Assembly: GCF_001522545.3 (NCBI RefSeq)
Contig: NC_031768.1
Location: forward strand, 95,917,669-95,981,668
Direction of reading: 5' to 3'
Origin: Parus major
Taxonomy: Eukaryota > Chordata > Aves > Passeriformes > Paridae
Length of the DNA stretch: 64,000 nucleotides
Shown: piece after piece, positions 1-13,341 of the stretch
Numbering within the stretch: position 1 is the first letter of the stretch
Layout of the letters: every line of letters starts with the position of its first letter
Program-made: the position numbers and the translations under genes
The notes under the pieces: model-generated
The model's input: the letters and a program-made list of their open reading frames with translations, nothing else
Databases searched by the model: none
Told to the model about the DNA's origin: nothing

Positions 1-2050
1 AGAAGAGTGTAAAACAGCAGTTATCTCAATGCTGGCTAAAAAAGAGAACTGATAATAAATATTGTACAGCAAGGAAGCCTTAAATTAAAATCACATATAT
101 ATTCAGAATGGAGAGATGGGTAGTCATAAATTGCAGTAATTGACACACAATCCAAATTTATTACAATGGATCTATGCAGAGGGAAAGTGAGAAAATGCCC
201 TAACTCCACAAATTTGACAAACAGAGCAGATCACACTCCAGCTCGCTGACTACTCAGATTATTGTTTGATTGTAGGCATGATTCTACTGCATTAGGTGAT
301 CTTTTTGTAATCAGTAAAGTAGATTAAATTCTAAAGATGCACTGAGCATCTTACAGTAACACAGCACTGGAGTCACAGTGCGATTCTTCTGTTTTGACCC
401 AAAATAAAATCAGAAAAAAGGTACTACTTCACCCACATCATGCTACAGTAACACTACCAAGAGCTCCTTTTTTTGATGGGTGAAATGATATGTGAACCTG
501 ATACACTGCTTTGGATACAAGATGTCTTTGTTCTTGCTGCAGATGGGTAAAGCTCTCCATTGCTCTCACAGACCCCTTCAGCACATGCCCACCCAGCCAC
601 AATCCCATATTCTCATAGGACTAAATGCAAGGACTCTGACATGTTCTTATTGCCATACAGAACCACCAACAGCAGTCCCAATAACATGGGGCATACATCT
701 TGAGCTGCATTTCAGCTCTATCCCAGCTATAAACAAACAAATTATGCCTTTCTGGCCTAAATCCTGCTAAAACAAAAGTTCTCCTTTAGTATTTTTTCAC
801 AACTTGGACTGACAGGGAGACATTGTGCAGCTTCAGGGCTTTATGTCATGTGGCTGTGGTGGTTTTTTTTCTCTACAGTGCTCCTTAAAATTAGATTTAT
901 GTCATGTAGAAATACAGCTTAAGTGATTTTGAGGTGTATTTTTTCCAAAGTGTCATGTCCTTGCAGACATGCAATGCCAGTAAGATTTGAATGAGATCAT
1001 CCCAGATTGCTTTTGAGAGTCCCACTTATTGTGAATTCCAAAACAAAACAATATCAAACATATATATATATATATCTCAATATATATCATGTGATGGGTT
1101 TATCATTGTTCTGATAAAAAAATGTTATGAGTAGAAATTCCTTATAAGAAATTTGAAAAAGTTATTTTTAGATTGAAGAGGATTTACAGCTTGGTCTACC
1201 TGTTTGTGTATACTCAATGTAAAATAAACTGATTGCAAGAGAATAATATTAGTATCATGTCATTTTCTGTTACAATGTCAAAAAACAAAAAAAGAATATT
1301 TAATTTTATGATGGCGAAAGTGAAAGGAATTTCTGCATGTCATGTATCAGTACATACTGCAATGTAATGTCTTGGAAATAACTATAGCAGTTCAACACAA
1401 TGAAATAGGTTGTCCACACCTCCTGCTTCTTGCTTTACCTCCCTCTGCAAAAACAAAAGGGAAGGGACAAGCACTGGTGCAACACTGATTTGCAATGGTC
1501 AGGGCTCAGGTACATCCTGTCCTGGGGCACCAGTGTAAAGCACAGAGAACACTCACAGCTGTGAGAAACATTTCTTTTTTTTCCAAATCATTCATGAGTA
1601 GTTTTGGTTTTAATCTATTCCCTTACTTTTTAGTTCCCTTTTGAATGGTCCAACAAATGTTTTTGCCTGAAAATTTCACAGTTTGACGCTCTTAGATCTG
1701 CCCTAACCTATTCTTCTCTAATTCTGTGGGAAATGGAGAAAAAAGTCTGCAAACACTGGGCATTTTTTCTTATACATTTGCTTACATTTTCCTCGGGCTG
1801 AGAGAGTACTCAGAGTACTGAGCAGAGGCCCTCATATTCTTATAAGGCAGTTGTATTTTTTTATTTTCTTCTTCAGCCTGTGCACAAACTCCCCCTTCCA
1901 AAGTAATGAAAGAAAACAGTTTTGAGTCAAATAAACACTCATCTAAACAATATCAACATGCAAGGAGAATGAGTATTATTAATGAAAACTGATCGTTTCC
2001 CCTTTTTTTCCAATGAAGCTTAGAAAAATTTGCATAAATTTGGTTTTTGA
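1..2050. other. AT-rich noncoding DNA, no gene seen
   Basis: I see no coding region, RNA gene or recognisable transposon here. Stop codons are frequent in all frames. The only local structure is a short (AT)n run at about 1061-1076 followed by a second AT-rich stretch. It could be intergenic or intronic; the sequence does not decide. Confidence 0.6.
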
Positions 2051-2051
2051 T

Positions 2052-2169
2052 ATCCTTTCCTTTCCTTTCCTTTCCTTTCCTTTCCTTTCCTTTCCCTTTC
2101 CTTTCCTTTCCTTTCCTTTCCTTTCCTTTCCTTTCCTTTCCTTTCCTTTCCTTTCCTTTCCTTTCCTTT
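2052..2169. repeat. (TTTCC)n / (AAAGG)n microsatellite, left part
   Basis: This is a near-perfect pentanucleotide array of TTTCC on the plus strand, equal to AAAGG on the minus strand. A single extra C at about 2096 breaks the register. The array runs directly into an N gap and resumes after it with the same unit, so the gap lies within one array. Open frames spanning it are repeat artefacts (Leu-Ser-Phe-Pro on plus, Lys-Glu-Arg-Gly on minus). Confidence 0.97.
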
Positions 2170-2324
2170 NNNNNNNNNNNNNNNNNNNNNNNNNNNNNNN
2201 NNNNNNNNNNNNNNNNNNNNNNNNNNNNNNNNNNNNNNNNNNNNNNNNNNNNNNNNNNNNNNNNNNNNNNNNNNNNNNNNNNNNNNNNNNNNNNNNNNNN
2301 NNNNNNNNNNNNNNNNNNNNNNNN
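2170..2324. other. Assembly gap (155 N) inside the microsatellite
   Basis: An uninterrupted run of N has the same TTTCC repeat on both sides. The true length of the array is unknown; the gap is presumably unresolved repeat. Confidence 0.99.
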
Positions 2325-2416
2325 CTTTCCTTTCCTTTCCTTTCCTTTCCTTTCCTTTCCTTTCCTTTCCTTTCCTTTCCTTTCCTTTCCTTTCCTTTCC
2401 TTTCCTTTCCTTTCCT
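2325..2416. repeat. (TTTCC)n / (AAAGG)n microsatellite, right part
   Basis: The pentanucleotide array continues after the gap with essentially pure TTTCC units, then ends abruptly in ordinary AT-rich DNA. The strict purine/pyrimidine strand separation makes it a candidate for triplex (H-DNA) formation; that is inference. Confidence 0.97.
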
Positions 2417-5400
2417 TATTCCTAAGTTTTTTATAATGCATGAGGCATAGTGTATTTATTCTGAGGTAGTACTAGTTTTATACATTGCACTAAATGAAGT
2501 CTACTGCTAAATACTACTTTTTTTGACAGTCAAGTGAAATATGAGAATAAACATGAAAATATCAATATTAATGGGCTGCTAAGGAGGAAGTGCAACCCGT
2601 TAATGCAACCACCTTACAAAAGAAAAAAAAACAAGGAAACCAAGACTTAATGTTTTAAAAGAAACAAAATAACCAAAGCAGATGAGTAATTCACATTCTT
2701 CAGAATTCACAGGCACCAGGAAGAGACTACCACCATGTTTTAAATGTGCACTGCTGCTGTATGGGCTGTAAAAACACAAATAGTCCAACAGTCAATTTTT
2801 AAAGGGCTCTTTTCTCATCAAGCCCTCTCAACTTCTGCACTGGCCAGCAATGGCTCATAGATACAGCAGATCCCAGAAAGATGCAATAGCAGCAAATATA
2901 GACAAATAGCAAATAGACAAATCTCTTTGCTAGCAGGAATCACGAAATGAGCAGGGCAGTTCAGCAGATGCACTGAGTCAGCACACAGTGGCCACAGTCA
3001 TCGTGTCCACTGGCCAGGTATCTCTAGAGGCTTTGCATGCTCCTACCACTGGAGTGTGGAGCGTGGAGCTCCTTCTTCCTTGTGACAGGCATGAGAAGTG
3101 CCTTCCTCTGCCTTCAGACAGAACCCAGAGACAAGGAATCACCAGTATTTCCCTCCACAGGACCATACAGCCAATTATAATATGTGTATATTATTTGTAT
3201 ATTATTTGTTTGTTTACGGAGAACTTGATGCATTTTTAAGCCACTGGATGGGTACTTTCTGTGGATTACACATGCTGATTCTGATATAGGAATACCATAT
3301 GGATTTTTTTAAAACACCATATGGATATTTATTAGCACGGGTGAGCTTTGACAAGTATGTTAAAGTTTTTATTAAAAGCAAATAGAGTGCTCTAGCCTTT
3401 TTGGGACAATGAAATTTCATGAGTCAAAGAAAAACTCTTTCTGAGAAGTCGGAAAAGGAACAAGCTGGGAGAATAATTCTGTGAAGGCCCATTTGAACCC
3501 AAATTATTCATTCAAAAAAATCCTCCCACCCCAAAGTTCATGTTGTTGCACACCCTGTAAAAAACACACATGATGAACATCATGTTATGGTTTTTACATC
3601 TTTTGGGATATGTACCACCCAGCCAGTGATCACTATTACTCTCTTGCCCCAGCTCCAGTGGATACATGGTCCTAAAAACCCAGTGCAGGACCACATGGAG
3701 CCAGATCAAAGATTCTGTCTTCAGTCTACCCCCTTTTTGGACCCCAGCTTGCCTTGCTCAGGGGAAGGCTGCTGTAAACTCATTTTATTCTCTGTCAAAT
3801 CCACAGAAGCAAGCAATTCCTAGAAGGGTTTTGATACTGCAGCCAGAGCACAGGAGTTGAAGTCAGCCTGGCCCATGGGCCATGTCCAGGCAGCAATGCA
3901 GATGGACAGACAAGATATGTCTGCTTTACCAAGTAATGCAGGCCAGCAAGAGAAGATTTTTAGACATGAACAGCTGGTGCTTAGGAACTGGTATCTGCAT
4001 GAGCTGCACTTCAGAGAGCTTCAAATTACTTCTGGTCTGCTCCCATGCACTGAGCCCATTGCACCTGAAGCATGACCAGAGCATGTGTCCTGGTTTAGTT
4101 TCATCCAAAGAAAATCCACTTTGAATGCTCTCAGGCTTGTTCATGATGTGAAAGTTTGCTAGGCATGGGGAATGGGGAGATTAACCCCAAAACCAGCCCA
4201 ATGTAAACAACAAATGTGGCTCCATCCATGAAGTCTTTAGCAGAAGAGTCAGAGATCTTTCAGACATCTCTGTGACATGAACTGATTAGGATATTATCTC
4301 AGTGACCCCAGCAGCTTAAGAACTTCCTATTTATCAAGCTTGATAAGAGGAAAGAGGGTTTCCTAGACCTAGAGATGCTGTTTTACAACTTGTATGGCAT
4401 AGTTTGTGATATGTAATATGACTCTAGCAATACTATTTGTGAGATCTGACATCAAATTAAGAACCAATATAAATTTAGAAATGGGGCTATGTTTCACTCT
4501 TTGTTTAAACTGTATTGTTGAGTAGAATCACGTATCTTCACTGTAAAATGTGATAAGCATTTTCTCAGGTAGGAAACTAAAATGAAATATGGTAAATGAG
4601 GCATTTCAACTCAGTTTTCTGCATTCTTTTTTTTTTTTTTTTTCTTCAGGTATTTCCATCCCAATTTAACTTGTACTGATGTTCAGCTTTTCTTGCCAAG
4701 TCCCCAGCAGGTTTATCAACCAACTGCTCATTGTTTTAACCAACAAATTTGTTCATTCTGCTGTTTAGTGGGGTACCAACTAATTGTTGACCTTGCAGTG
4801 TGGCTTCACTTTAAAAGATAATTTATTAATCTTTCTTATTATTTTAAAATTATCAAAATTGTTTTTAAGATGTCACTTGAAACAATTAGGGTGAGTACCA
4901 TTCATGTAGATTCTCCTTTTCAAGCGGGTACAGCGAGTCTTCTGATTTTTCTGTTATTTTTATCTTCTGTAGGCTTTAATTCTAGTAATTCTTTAAAAAA
5001 ATATTGAAAAAATCAAGAACTGCAGTTATGTTTACAACAGAAAGTTTTCATTTATGTTTCACCACTCTTGGAATACCAAACTTAAGATACCCTGCAGCTA
5101 ATTTTCCAAGGTGCTGAATGTCCACAGCTGGTGGTGACAGCTGCTTGATGCAAGTCTGTCTTGAGGTTGGCAGAGATGGCATGTTAAACCACAAGATAAT
5201 ATTGCCAGTGGCCCTGTGTCAACTCTGAGGTGAGGGAATTAGCCCTAAAGAGAGGGCTGCACAAGTTAGGAAGTTATTATTGGTTTGTACACATGCCATT
5301 CCACAGTCACTCTCTGTGCGAAGTTTATTAATGCCACAAATATGAATGAAGCACTTCAACCTATCTTCAAAGACATTAAGCTTTCAAAATAGCTTTGAAA

Positions 5401-6831
5401 GCCAAACAGCTTAGAAAGCACATTTCTAAGTAAGCTACCTCTCTCATTGCTCATAAAAATGTCTACACAAGGAGCTAATTTGGAGTATCCAGCTTGAGGC
5501 TGGATTTACTGACAAGAAAATGTATCTGTGCTCTTACTCATTATTCCGTACTTTTATTCTACTAATAGCACTCTGTGTGGGACTTGTGTTTTCCAAACAC
5601 ATGACCAGACAAGGCCACACAAGCATTTCCTTTTTCTTCCTTGGTGCAGAGTTGTGTACGACACCACACCAACTGCAATTTCATACTCTAGCTTTGAATA
5701 GCAGTAACTCTGTATAAGTGAAAACCTAAGGATAAGAAAACAGCTTAATTGCTGCATCCCTTTAGACCTGCATCTAAGACAAGCAGGGTTTCTGATCCTG
5801 GCACATGGCCTGCAGGAATTTGATGGAGAGATGTCTCCTCGGCTGCAGTTAAGACCTGGCAACAGAAGTGCTTTGCAGGCAGTCATCCACTGTTACTTAG
5901 AGTGAAGGAACCAAGTAAAAACTTATTCTGATGTAGGTGCTGTCTTAAGAATTCATACGAGGTCAAAAGCTATTTCACATTCAGAAATGTTGAAATAAAT
6001 AAGACAGTGCCAGTTTTCATAGTCAGCTTGAGAGAAAAGTATAAAATTTAATCTTGTTTCACCTCTTCCTTTGATTCTGTCATTAAAACCTTATGTTTTG
6101 AAAAGCTGGAAGTATTCGGTATAATTTTTTTAAATTTATCAAATTTATAAGGTTTCATTTTATTTACATAATATTCTTCAGATATTTGATTCAATATAAT
6201 GCTTCAGCATTATTAAAATAAAATTGTTCAGCATTCCAAAATAAAATAGATTAGCATTTCTAGTCTAACTGAGAATTTCATTGTAATTGAGGGAAAAAAA
6301 CACTCTTTGAAACTCCAGGATATCTTGTGGGATATTGCTTTCTCACCTGCTGTGCTTCTGGGTCCTTATTAACAATAAATGTAAATAAGAAATACAAGCT
6401 AGTACCTCTAGAGGATGAAAATGAAATCTTCTAAATCTCGCATCAGATATTATTTCTGTACCTTCACACTTGAAAAAGAAACTGTGCTAGTTACCAAAGG
6501 TCAACACATCACATATTCATGTCAGTAATCATTATGTAGCTTTTCTTTCTTCTTCATTCTGTTCCAATAACACCTAAGTGCTGGATGACAATCATAACTG
6601 CAGTTTACAATTGCTTTTCATCCCAAAAGATCCTAATGTGTTTTAAAAGCCTTTATAGAAATGTCATTTGCAGAGATTATTTAATCTACCATAACAGCTC
6701 AGACACCTCTGTCTGGTATGAAATTTGGCAACTGTTCAACATTCTTATCACACAGAAAACTGGAAGTGAATAGGTAAATCACAGGTCAAAACATAATCAT
6801 CTACCAGACATGAGACCAGAGTTTCAAGATT

Positions 6832-6864
6832 AATAAGAATAATAATAATAATAATAGTAATAAT
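6832..6864. repeat. (AAT)n microsatellite
   Basis: A trinucleotide AAT run with one interruption (AGT) is read directly from the sequence. It is a likely length-polymorphic marker. Confidence 0.9.
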
Positions 6865-9078
6865 CACAAAACCAGAACACAGCAAGTTAACATATATGTC
6901 TGAGGGAATGGTCTCTATGGAGAATGATGTGGAGCTCACCAGGCTCTGGGAAATACATTACTTTCTTTGAAATGAGTCTTTCTGCATACCCTGCCAGTGC
7001 TTCTGGAGAGAGTGGAAAAGTGACCAGGCTCTGGGATGCTTCTTCTCTATCGTATGAGAAGGAATGGTAAGGACCCGCCTCACTTCACTCTTGGGAATCA
7101 CCTCTATATGATACATAAGTTAGAGGCTTCCCCACACAGTCTGACCTATAATGAACAACAGTTATCCAGACAGTGTCTTTATAATATTATTCCCTTTCAT
7201 TAATGCTTCCTTCTCCGCTCATCATCTAACATCTGCAGTTAGTTATACACTGTCCTTTTACAGGAATCCTAAAATCCCCTGAAACTAATTCCTAAAATTT
7301 CCAGGTGATCCCTGGAAGTGTTCTTACATGTCTAGAAATGGAAGCTGGTCATTCCATGACTTCAGAACACATATCCAAATGCAGGACTTTGGGATCTAAG
7401 GCTTTGCTGTGTTCTCTCACCTCCCACTCCTTCGCATCCTGCCTTTTCTGGAACAGAATCGAAGGTGTTTAGTACAAATGCAAATGGCAACAGCCTGTGC
7501 ATTGCACCCTCCCCTGCAGCAGAGCATGAAGACTTTACAAAGATCTTGGCAGGATTTATAATGGTGCTGCTCTTGCTGCTGCGAGTCAAGAGACCGAGCC
7601 GCACTTGTCACGCACAAAATGCAGGTGGCACCTTTCCTCTCCTCTTGCCAACATTAGGTTCTGGCAATTTGCATACATGGGGCCAGATCATTATTGGATA
7701 CTCCAGTCGCACCTGCATTGCTCAGGATTTGGCTCCAGGCCACATCTGCTGAAAAGACACCGAGCTCGGTGCTGCTGTCACTACGTGCATGAACTGAGTC
7801 TGCTCTGAGAGCAGGCTGAGCTGTGCTTAGCTCATTGCTCACTGACATACTCATGCAATACAAAATAAATAATTCTTTTTTCAAAATATTGGTAAAAATC
7901 ACACCCACCTCAGTTCCTTCATTTGATGATTTAATTATTTAAAGTTATTATTGAAAAATGGGGCATAATTCTAGCTAGAAAACCGTTACTACACCAAGAC
8001 TTAATGGCCCACATGCATTGTCATTCTGACACCTTGTTTTCATGCACACATAAATTTCCAAGGAAACGTGATTTGAGCAGGGCTTTTTTCAGATTTGGTG
8101 GCCTGTCACATGCTCATTTTGATTTTGTTTTTTTTTTTTTGACAGCACAAACGGGAATGTTTCAGCATTGCTTTACTACAGGGAGAGTAGGCACAAATAG
8201 AAAATGAACTCCTATGGCTTATTAAAAAATCAAAAAAAAGTGTACCATTTTATGAGTTCTGGCACCAGGAAGACATAAAGTTAGAAAAAGTACCAGTGTA
8301 TTCATTGTATGTTTTTGGGAGTGAAGGTCTTGATGTATTTGGGACCTGGCTGTAAACAGTGCCCTTTAAACATTCATAGAATAAATAAAGTTTTACATAG
8401 GCATAAAGTCTTCAACACATTTGGTTCAAAATCCTGCCAAATCAGTAGCAGTCTTTTCAATCATAATAAAGGTTTTAGGTTGGACAGAAATATATATTAA
8501 ACCATAAGGATATCTGAGTTTTGCAGATGAAATGTGTTTTCATTCTTCAGGGACTCAGGGCTGCATACTTGAGTCCCTCACATTGCTTGAGAAAATCCTT
8601 TTTGTCTACCTTTCATTAATTTTTCAACAATAGGGTCCCCACATGCATATTAGAAATTCACAATTAAAACTTTCAATTCAGATTCTATGAACCTTGATAA
8701 TTACTGGGCATCTTTTCCATTATTAGACTGAAAAGTTTGATTTTTTTTTTTCTTTTTGCTTACTTTTTCTCAAAGGTCTAGTAATCTGTTGTACATTCAA
8801 AAATATTATTTATTAAAAAGTGAACAGCGCACTTTGCAATGTCACATCTATTGTTGCAATAGATTATGTAAATTTGCACCATTCTTACTGTGCCACTTGA
8901 TAAGGCATCTAATTTAACACATTACCACTCTTGTGCTTGCATGAAACCACTGGGATATATATATATATCTTTCCCCGAAGTGATTGATTTTCTGTTGATG
9001 AAAGTTTATTGGAAATCCTGAGACCCCAGAGGCTGTTCAGCTGATGTCTCTGAGTCCTGTGTATGGATTTAAAAATAC

Positions 9079-9098
9079 ATTCTTTCTTTCTTTCTTTC
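9079..9098. repeat. (TTTC)n microsatellite
   Basis: This is a short tetranucleotide run with about five TTTC units. The lysine/glutamate-rich minus-strand frame across it is an artefact of the repeat. Confidence 0.85.
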
Positions 9099-9367
9099 AA
9101 TTTGCAAAACCAGCACAGAGAACCAGATCTCCTTTTAAAATGACACAGTAAAAATGAGATACAAACTTAAGAGCGGTTGATTATGAGGAATAATTCCATT
9201 TGAGACTTCGCATATGATTGACATGAGAAGATTTTAAAAATCTCAAGAGATAATCTCTCATAATGAATCATTTATTATGTATATCTCTTAATTCTAGAGA
9301 GGTTAAGGATGAGTGAGCATGAAAGCCAGGGACAGAGCCTTATGCATCCCGTAAACACTCCTTGCAG

Positions 9368-9550
9368 ATATTTATACCTGTCCTGAAGCACCTCTGCATG
9401 AAATGCAGGAACAAGGACACTTGCTACATTTCCCAAAAAACTTCTGTTGCATGGGAAGTGTCGGCTCTCTCGGATCTGAATCCTGCCATGACCACAGAAG
9501 CCAAGTGGGCAAGAACTGGAAGATCAGCAGCAGACGTGCAGAGAGCAAAG
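9368..9550 (+). other. Exon-like open segment (unproven)
   Basis: An acceptor-like site (CTCCTTGCAG, ending at 9367) is followed by 183 bases open in frame 0 (61 codons), then a donor-like AAAG|GTAAAG. The product would begin IFIPVLKHLCMKCRNKDTCY and contains several Cys and Trp residues, but I do not recognise it. A second frame is also open across the same bases, which weakens the coding argument: the stretch is simply stop-poor. The phase at its end does not match the exon-like segment at 13.25 kb. It could be a chance segment, a noncoding-RNA exon or a real exon. Confidence 0.15.
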
Positions 9551-12500
9551 GTAAAGCAGACCTTTCTTTGTGCCAGAGAGTAACAGGCAAGGGATGGAGG
9601 TACAGAACAGCCAGGTTGTGGCCCAAGCTCTAATTTACCTCAGAGCCAAAAGCAAGAATATTGTGCAGGGGGCTGGGAGCAGCCACCAATGGTGATATGC
9701 CAGGGAATGCATATCTTTGGCTTTCTGCATCACCTCTTCTCACTAGATGCACACTTGGATGAGTATTTCTTTTCAGCAGGGTTTTTTTGAGGTCAGAGCA
9801 CCAAAAGGCAGCTTGCATATAAATACAGTGACCTTTTCAAGAATATTTGCCTAAAAATTTCTGTCCTTGGACCAATTATGCATTGAGCAAAGGTTTTGTT
9901 TTTCTTCCATAAACCCTTAAAAGAATTCCTTAACTATTGTTTTCAGGGTCACAGACCAAAGTTCAAATCGGTTTCACTACACATAAAAGGGAGATTTTGT
10001 AGCCAAGTTGTCTACATACCTCTATTTACAAGCTGGCATATGAAAAGTCAGCAGGTGCCTCTCCAAAGCAACAGGCATGATATACAACCCTTAGAGCCAT
10101 CTAATACCATTATAAACACCATGTTTTACAGGCTGCCAGATGACTTTGACAAAGAGCCATCATAATGACTTCCCTGGCTCTGTAATAGCTCCATTTACAA
10201 TTAGTGTTAGGATGTAGCACAGCTCACTTTTGTGTTCAGAGAAGACACAGTTTAGATAGGAAACTCTGGTGTATAAAATATGCCTGAGCCATTTGTCTGC
10301 AGGAATTCCTGCTCTCATTTAACAGTGGTGGCTACTTGGGTTATTGAAAAAGACCTGCTTGAGTAGTTTTGTACCCATGAGTTTTGTTTGTAAAATACAG
10401 CTTAAAATTCCAGACTGTGGCTGTCAATTTGAATATTCACCTTTTTCTATCTAAGCTGCTTTAATGAGATTTAAGAGTGGATTGTTGCACCCTTATGAGT
10501 GGTAAAGGTGCCAGAACTTAGTGAAGGAATTAGGTACACTTGGAGCAAAGGTCTACAGGGAACTTGGCAGGTTGGAATGCACAGAACTTGGCAGGTTTGG
10601 ATCCAGGGAGAAGACACATTCACAGCCCACTCCTGGGGTTTTATTATTTCAGGTGAAAAAAGCATCCTGGATGATGGCAGGAACTTCTATTAAAAATGTG
10701 TGAAAATAAAGATCATAATCAATAGTAATTTTCTGCTAATAGCACCATTTTGCTTGGGTTTGGTCACAGGTACAAGACCACTGAGGATGCACCACAGCCG
10801 TGTTTCCCTGATGGTGTGGGACACATTACCCATCAGTTCTTCCTAGTTCTGACCTGGATGTGCTGCAATTACCCAAACATAAAAAACTTCCAACAGCAGC
10901 AGTGCTGCAAACACATCTGATACAAGTAGTGTTCAAGACAGGAAAATGTCTTAATGTCCCCAGTCTTCAAAAGATAACATTTTAAGAATGGCAATTTTTT
11001 TTTCTGCTTTCTAGTATTGCAATACTTGGTTACTACTACTGTTCTTTCATTCAAGCAAGATACACTGCCCCCTTATCTTACTTCTTCCACCTCAGAATCA
11101 AGAGAAACCTATTTCCCGAACAAGCAGAAGCCCTCACTGAAATACACAAAAAAACATAAAATATTTCAGCTCACCAGAAATTACTGAAAGGAAAACAGGT
11201 AATTGATGCTGTTTGTCTTTTTTTTTTCCTTCTTATTTATTTGTTTACCTGCTTGCTTTACAAATGGCAAAAAATTCTCTAAAAATCATCCTTTCAACCT
11301 GCTTATTATCTAAAACAAACCACAGTCACAATTAATGTCATTTAAAATAGCAGAGTATGTTGAATTATTCTAATTTGGTGGCTAAAAGATATTATCTACT
11401 GTGAAAAAAGAGTGGAAAGATGTTGAATATAATAAGGAGATCATCAAAGTAAAAGAAATTTCTTTTCATCTAAAAATCAAAATAAATAAACCCACACATT
11501 TACAAAATAAATAAACTAAGCACACAAGTGTTAGTAAAAATCTGGATCTTTCCTACTAACATGATGGAAGACATTAAAAATAGATAGAAGCAAAAATGAG
11601 AACATTTCTATATGTATTACATGAGATTACAATCTCTGTGGGTGTGCAGATTACAGGATATTTCAGGTACTTTAAGCCAAGCATTTAATAATGTGAAAGT
11701 ACAAACAGCATATTTCAAAATAACATCCAGGAAGAGAGGACACCTACATACTAAAGACACATTTTTTAATCTCTTTTTCTCACAAAGAAGAATGGAAAGC
11801 ACTACACAGAACAGGAGCAACATGTGCCAAATTGACATTAAAATATGGTAACTGGCTATTTCTCAACTCTGCAAAGCCACAGTCTGGTACTCTCTGTGAC
11901 CTTGGGTTAGATTTTTTATATAAACTACTTTAGTAAAGTAGTCTTTAAAAATAATAAAGGGGTCTTTAAGCAGAGCTCAGGAAAGAGATGAGCTTCCTTT
12001 TTCCTGAGTAAACATTCACCCTGATCTTCTCCCTGCCTGGAAAGTCCTCTCCTGTGACCTTTAGGCACATTGACTGCTGGTCTACTGATGTGCATGAGGC
12101 TACAAAGAGTTTGAAGTTTCAACTACAAAACTCAAAAAACCTCAAAAGTTCCAGAACTGAGAGCACTTGTGTAAAAGGGAAAATACAGCCACACACACAC
12201 TTCGCTGCCATTGATAATTTGCATAAAATTATTCAGGTGCAGAAACCCTAGATCCTTTCCCTAAAATATCTCTTAGCATACTTTAGGGACTTTTCACCTT
12301 GTGGATGTAATTCCTTAATTAATTACTTCATCTTCTGTCTACAATCCTCCAAACCTCTTTGCAGATCTGTTATAATACAGTTACATATTCATGTGATCCA
12401 AGCATTGTCTCAGTCAAATGTGGTTTTTATTCATAATATGGATTATAATCACAGTTCTTTTGAAGTATGAGCTCATCAACACACCTAGCCAACACAGGTA

Positions 12501-13252
12501 GCTGCTTAATTAAAAGAGATAAGTAACAATGAGCTTGAAGTTTCAAAGAAAGACACATCTAAATATATACCCTTTTAAAAGTAACTCTGCCTAGCTGTGC
12601 AGATGCTGCACTTCATTCATAATTAAGGTAAGCTTTTACCTCCTTAATGTAGTTTACAGAAGACAAATATTTATGCTTTTCTGCACTCACTAAGATAGAG
12701 GCAGTCCCTACATCGGTGGTGAAGGCTGCATCTCAAGGTTTGGGTGTGCTGTCCAGGGCTCATGGGAAATATACTCAGTGCCTGTTGAGTAAAGCTTTGA
12801 TGGCCAAAATTATGGCAACCAAGAGGCTGATCTCCCAGGTCTTCTGGAAGCACAGCTGCAAAACAAGTTTGTATAGGTACCCATTTAGCTGGGAGCCCTT
12901 GTGCAAAAGGAGGCCTCTGAGCAGCCATCAGCCTATGTGGGCATGCAGGTGCAGATGTGGAGGCACCCAGCAAGTGTAAACACCAAGTATAAAACCAAGA
13001 GGTGCACAGAAATCTTTTCAGGTTGCAGTTTAAGTATGGAGAAGATGGAATGTGAAAGAGTTCCAAGATGACAAAATGAAGGAAGAACTAACATTGTAGG
13101 AAGAACTAATACTTAACAAAATTAAATGTTCTTTGCATTAACCTTGTTGTGCATATTACCTTCAGCCTTGTGCTGTCCAGATGCTGGATGACTTTTAAAG
13201 AAATAATGATTTACCCTGCATCTTCTTCTTTCTTCTGCTTCTTGGTTTTGAG
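9551..13252. other. AT-rich noncoding DNA, no gene seen
   Basis: No recognisable gene or transposon is present. A small imperfect tandem duplication with a 24-bp period lies at 10560-10602. Opposed open frames at 12671-13066 (131 codons on minus) and 12716-12979 (plus) overlap each other and show no family features, so I treat them as chance. Confidence 0.5.
10560..10602. repeat. Two-copy tandem duplication, 24-bp period
   Basis: The phrase GAACTTGGCAGGTT occurs at 10560 and again at 10584, each copy followed by a similar GGA(A/T) context. It is a short local duplication of no evident function. Confidence 0.75.
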
Positions 13253-13341
13253 ATTTGGAAAGATGTGATGTTGTTGGAAAGCTAAATCAAAGGAGCAAAC
13301 GTGTCCGACAGATCTCCCTGATATTCGAATTGCTTGCTAAA
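13253..13341 (+). other. Exon-like segment A of a possible in-phase chain
   Basis: A long pyrimidine tract (about 13219-13250) leads to AG at 13251-13252. The following 89 bases stay open to a consensus donor, AAA|GTAAGT, at 13342. The frame used reads ERCDVVGKLNQRSKR then VRQISLIFELLAK and ends in phase 0. The acceptor is of the weak GAG type; an alternative AG lies ten bases on. The product is unrecognised. A basic SKR site inside it recalls prohormone cleavage sites, but nothing else supports a secreted peptide. Its donor phase agrees with the segments at 15.82, 16.76 and 17.53 kb. These sites were picked by eye, so chance remains a strong alternative. Confidence 0.2.

Larger units (their letters stand above)
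2417..9367. other. AT-rich noncoding DNA with simple repeats
   Basis: No gene is recognised. It contains a poly(T) run near 4627-4643, an (AAT)n run at 6832-6864, a 14-base direct duplication (ACCAGGCTCTGGGA) about 85 bp apart near 6938 and 7023, an (AT)n run near 8954-8968, and a (TTTC)n run near 9079-9098. A mildly CpG-enriched patch lies at 7560-7790 with overlapping open frames on both strands, but it has no splice structure or family resemblance that I can support. Confidence 0.55.

Noticed and set aside
2013..2450. Open frames of 129-162 codons across the pentanucleotide repeat
   Set aside because: They are made almost entirely of repeat units and N; they reflect the absence of stops in TTTCC/AAAGG, not a gene.
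7758..7771. 14-bp perfect palindrome CACCGAGCTCGGTG
   Set aside because: Several palindromes of this length are expected by chance in 64 kb.
7362..7808. Mild CpG cluster with overlapping frames on both strands
   Set aside because: It is too small and weak for a CpG island, and no splice signals or protein family are seen.
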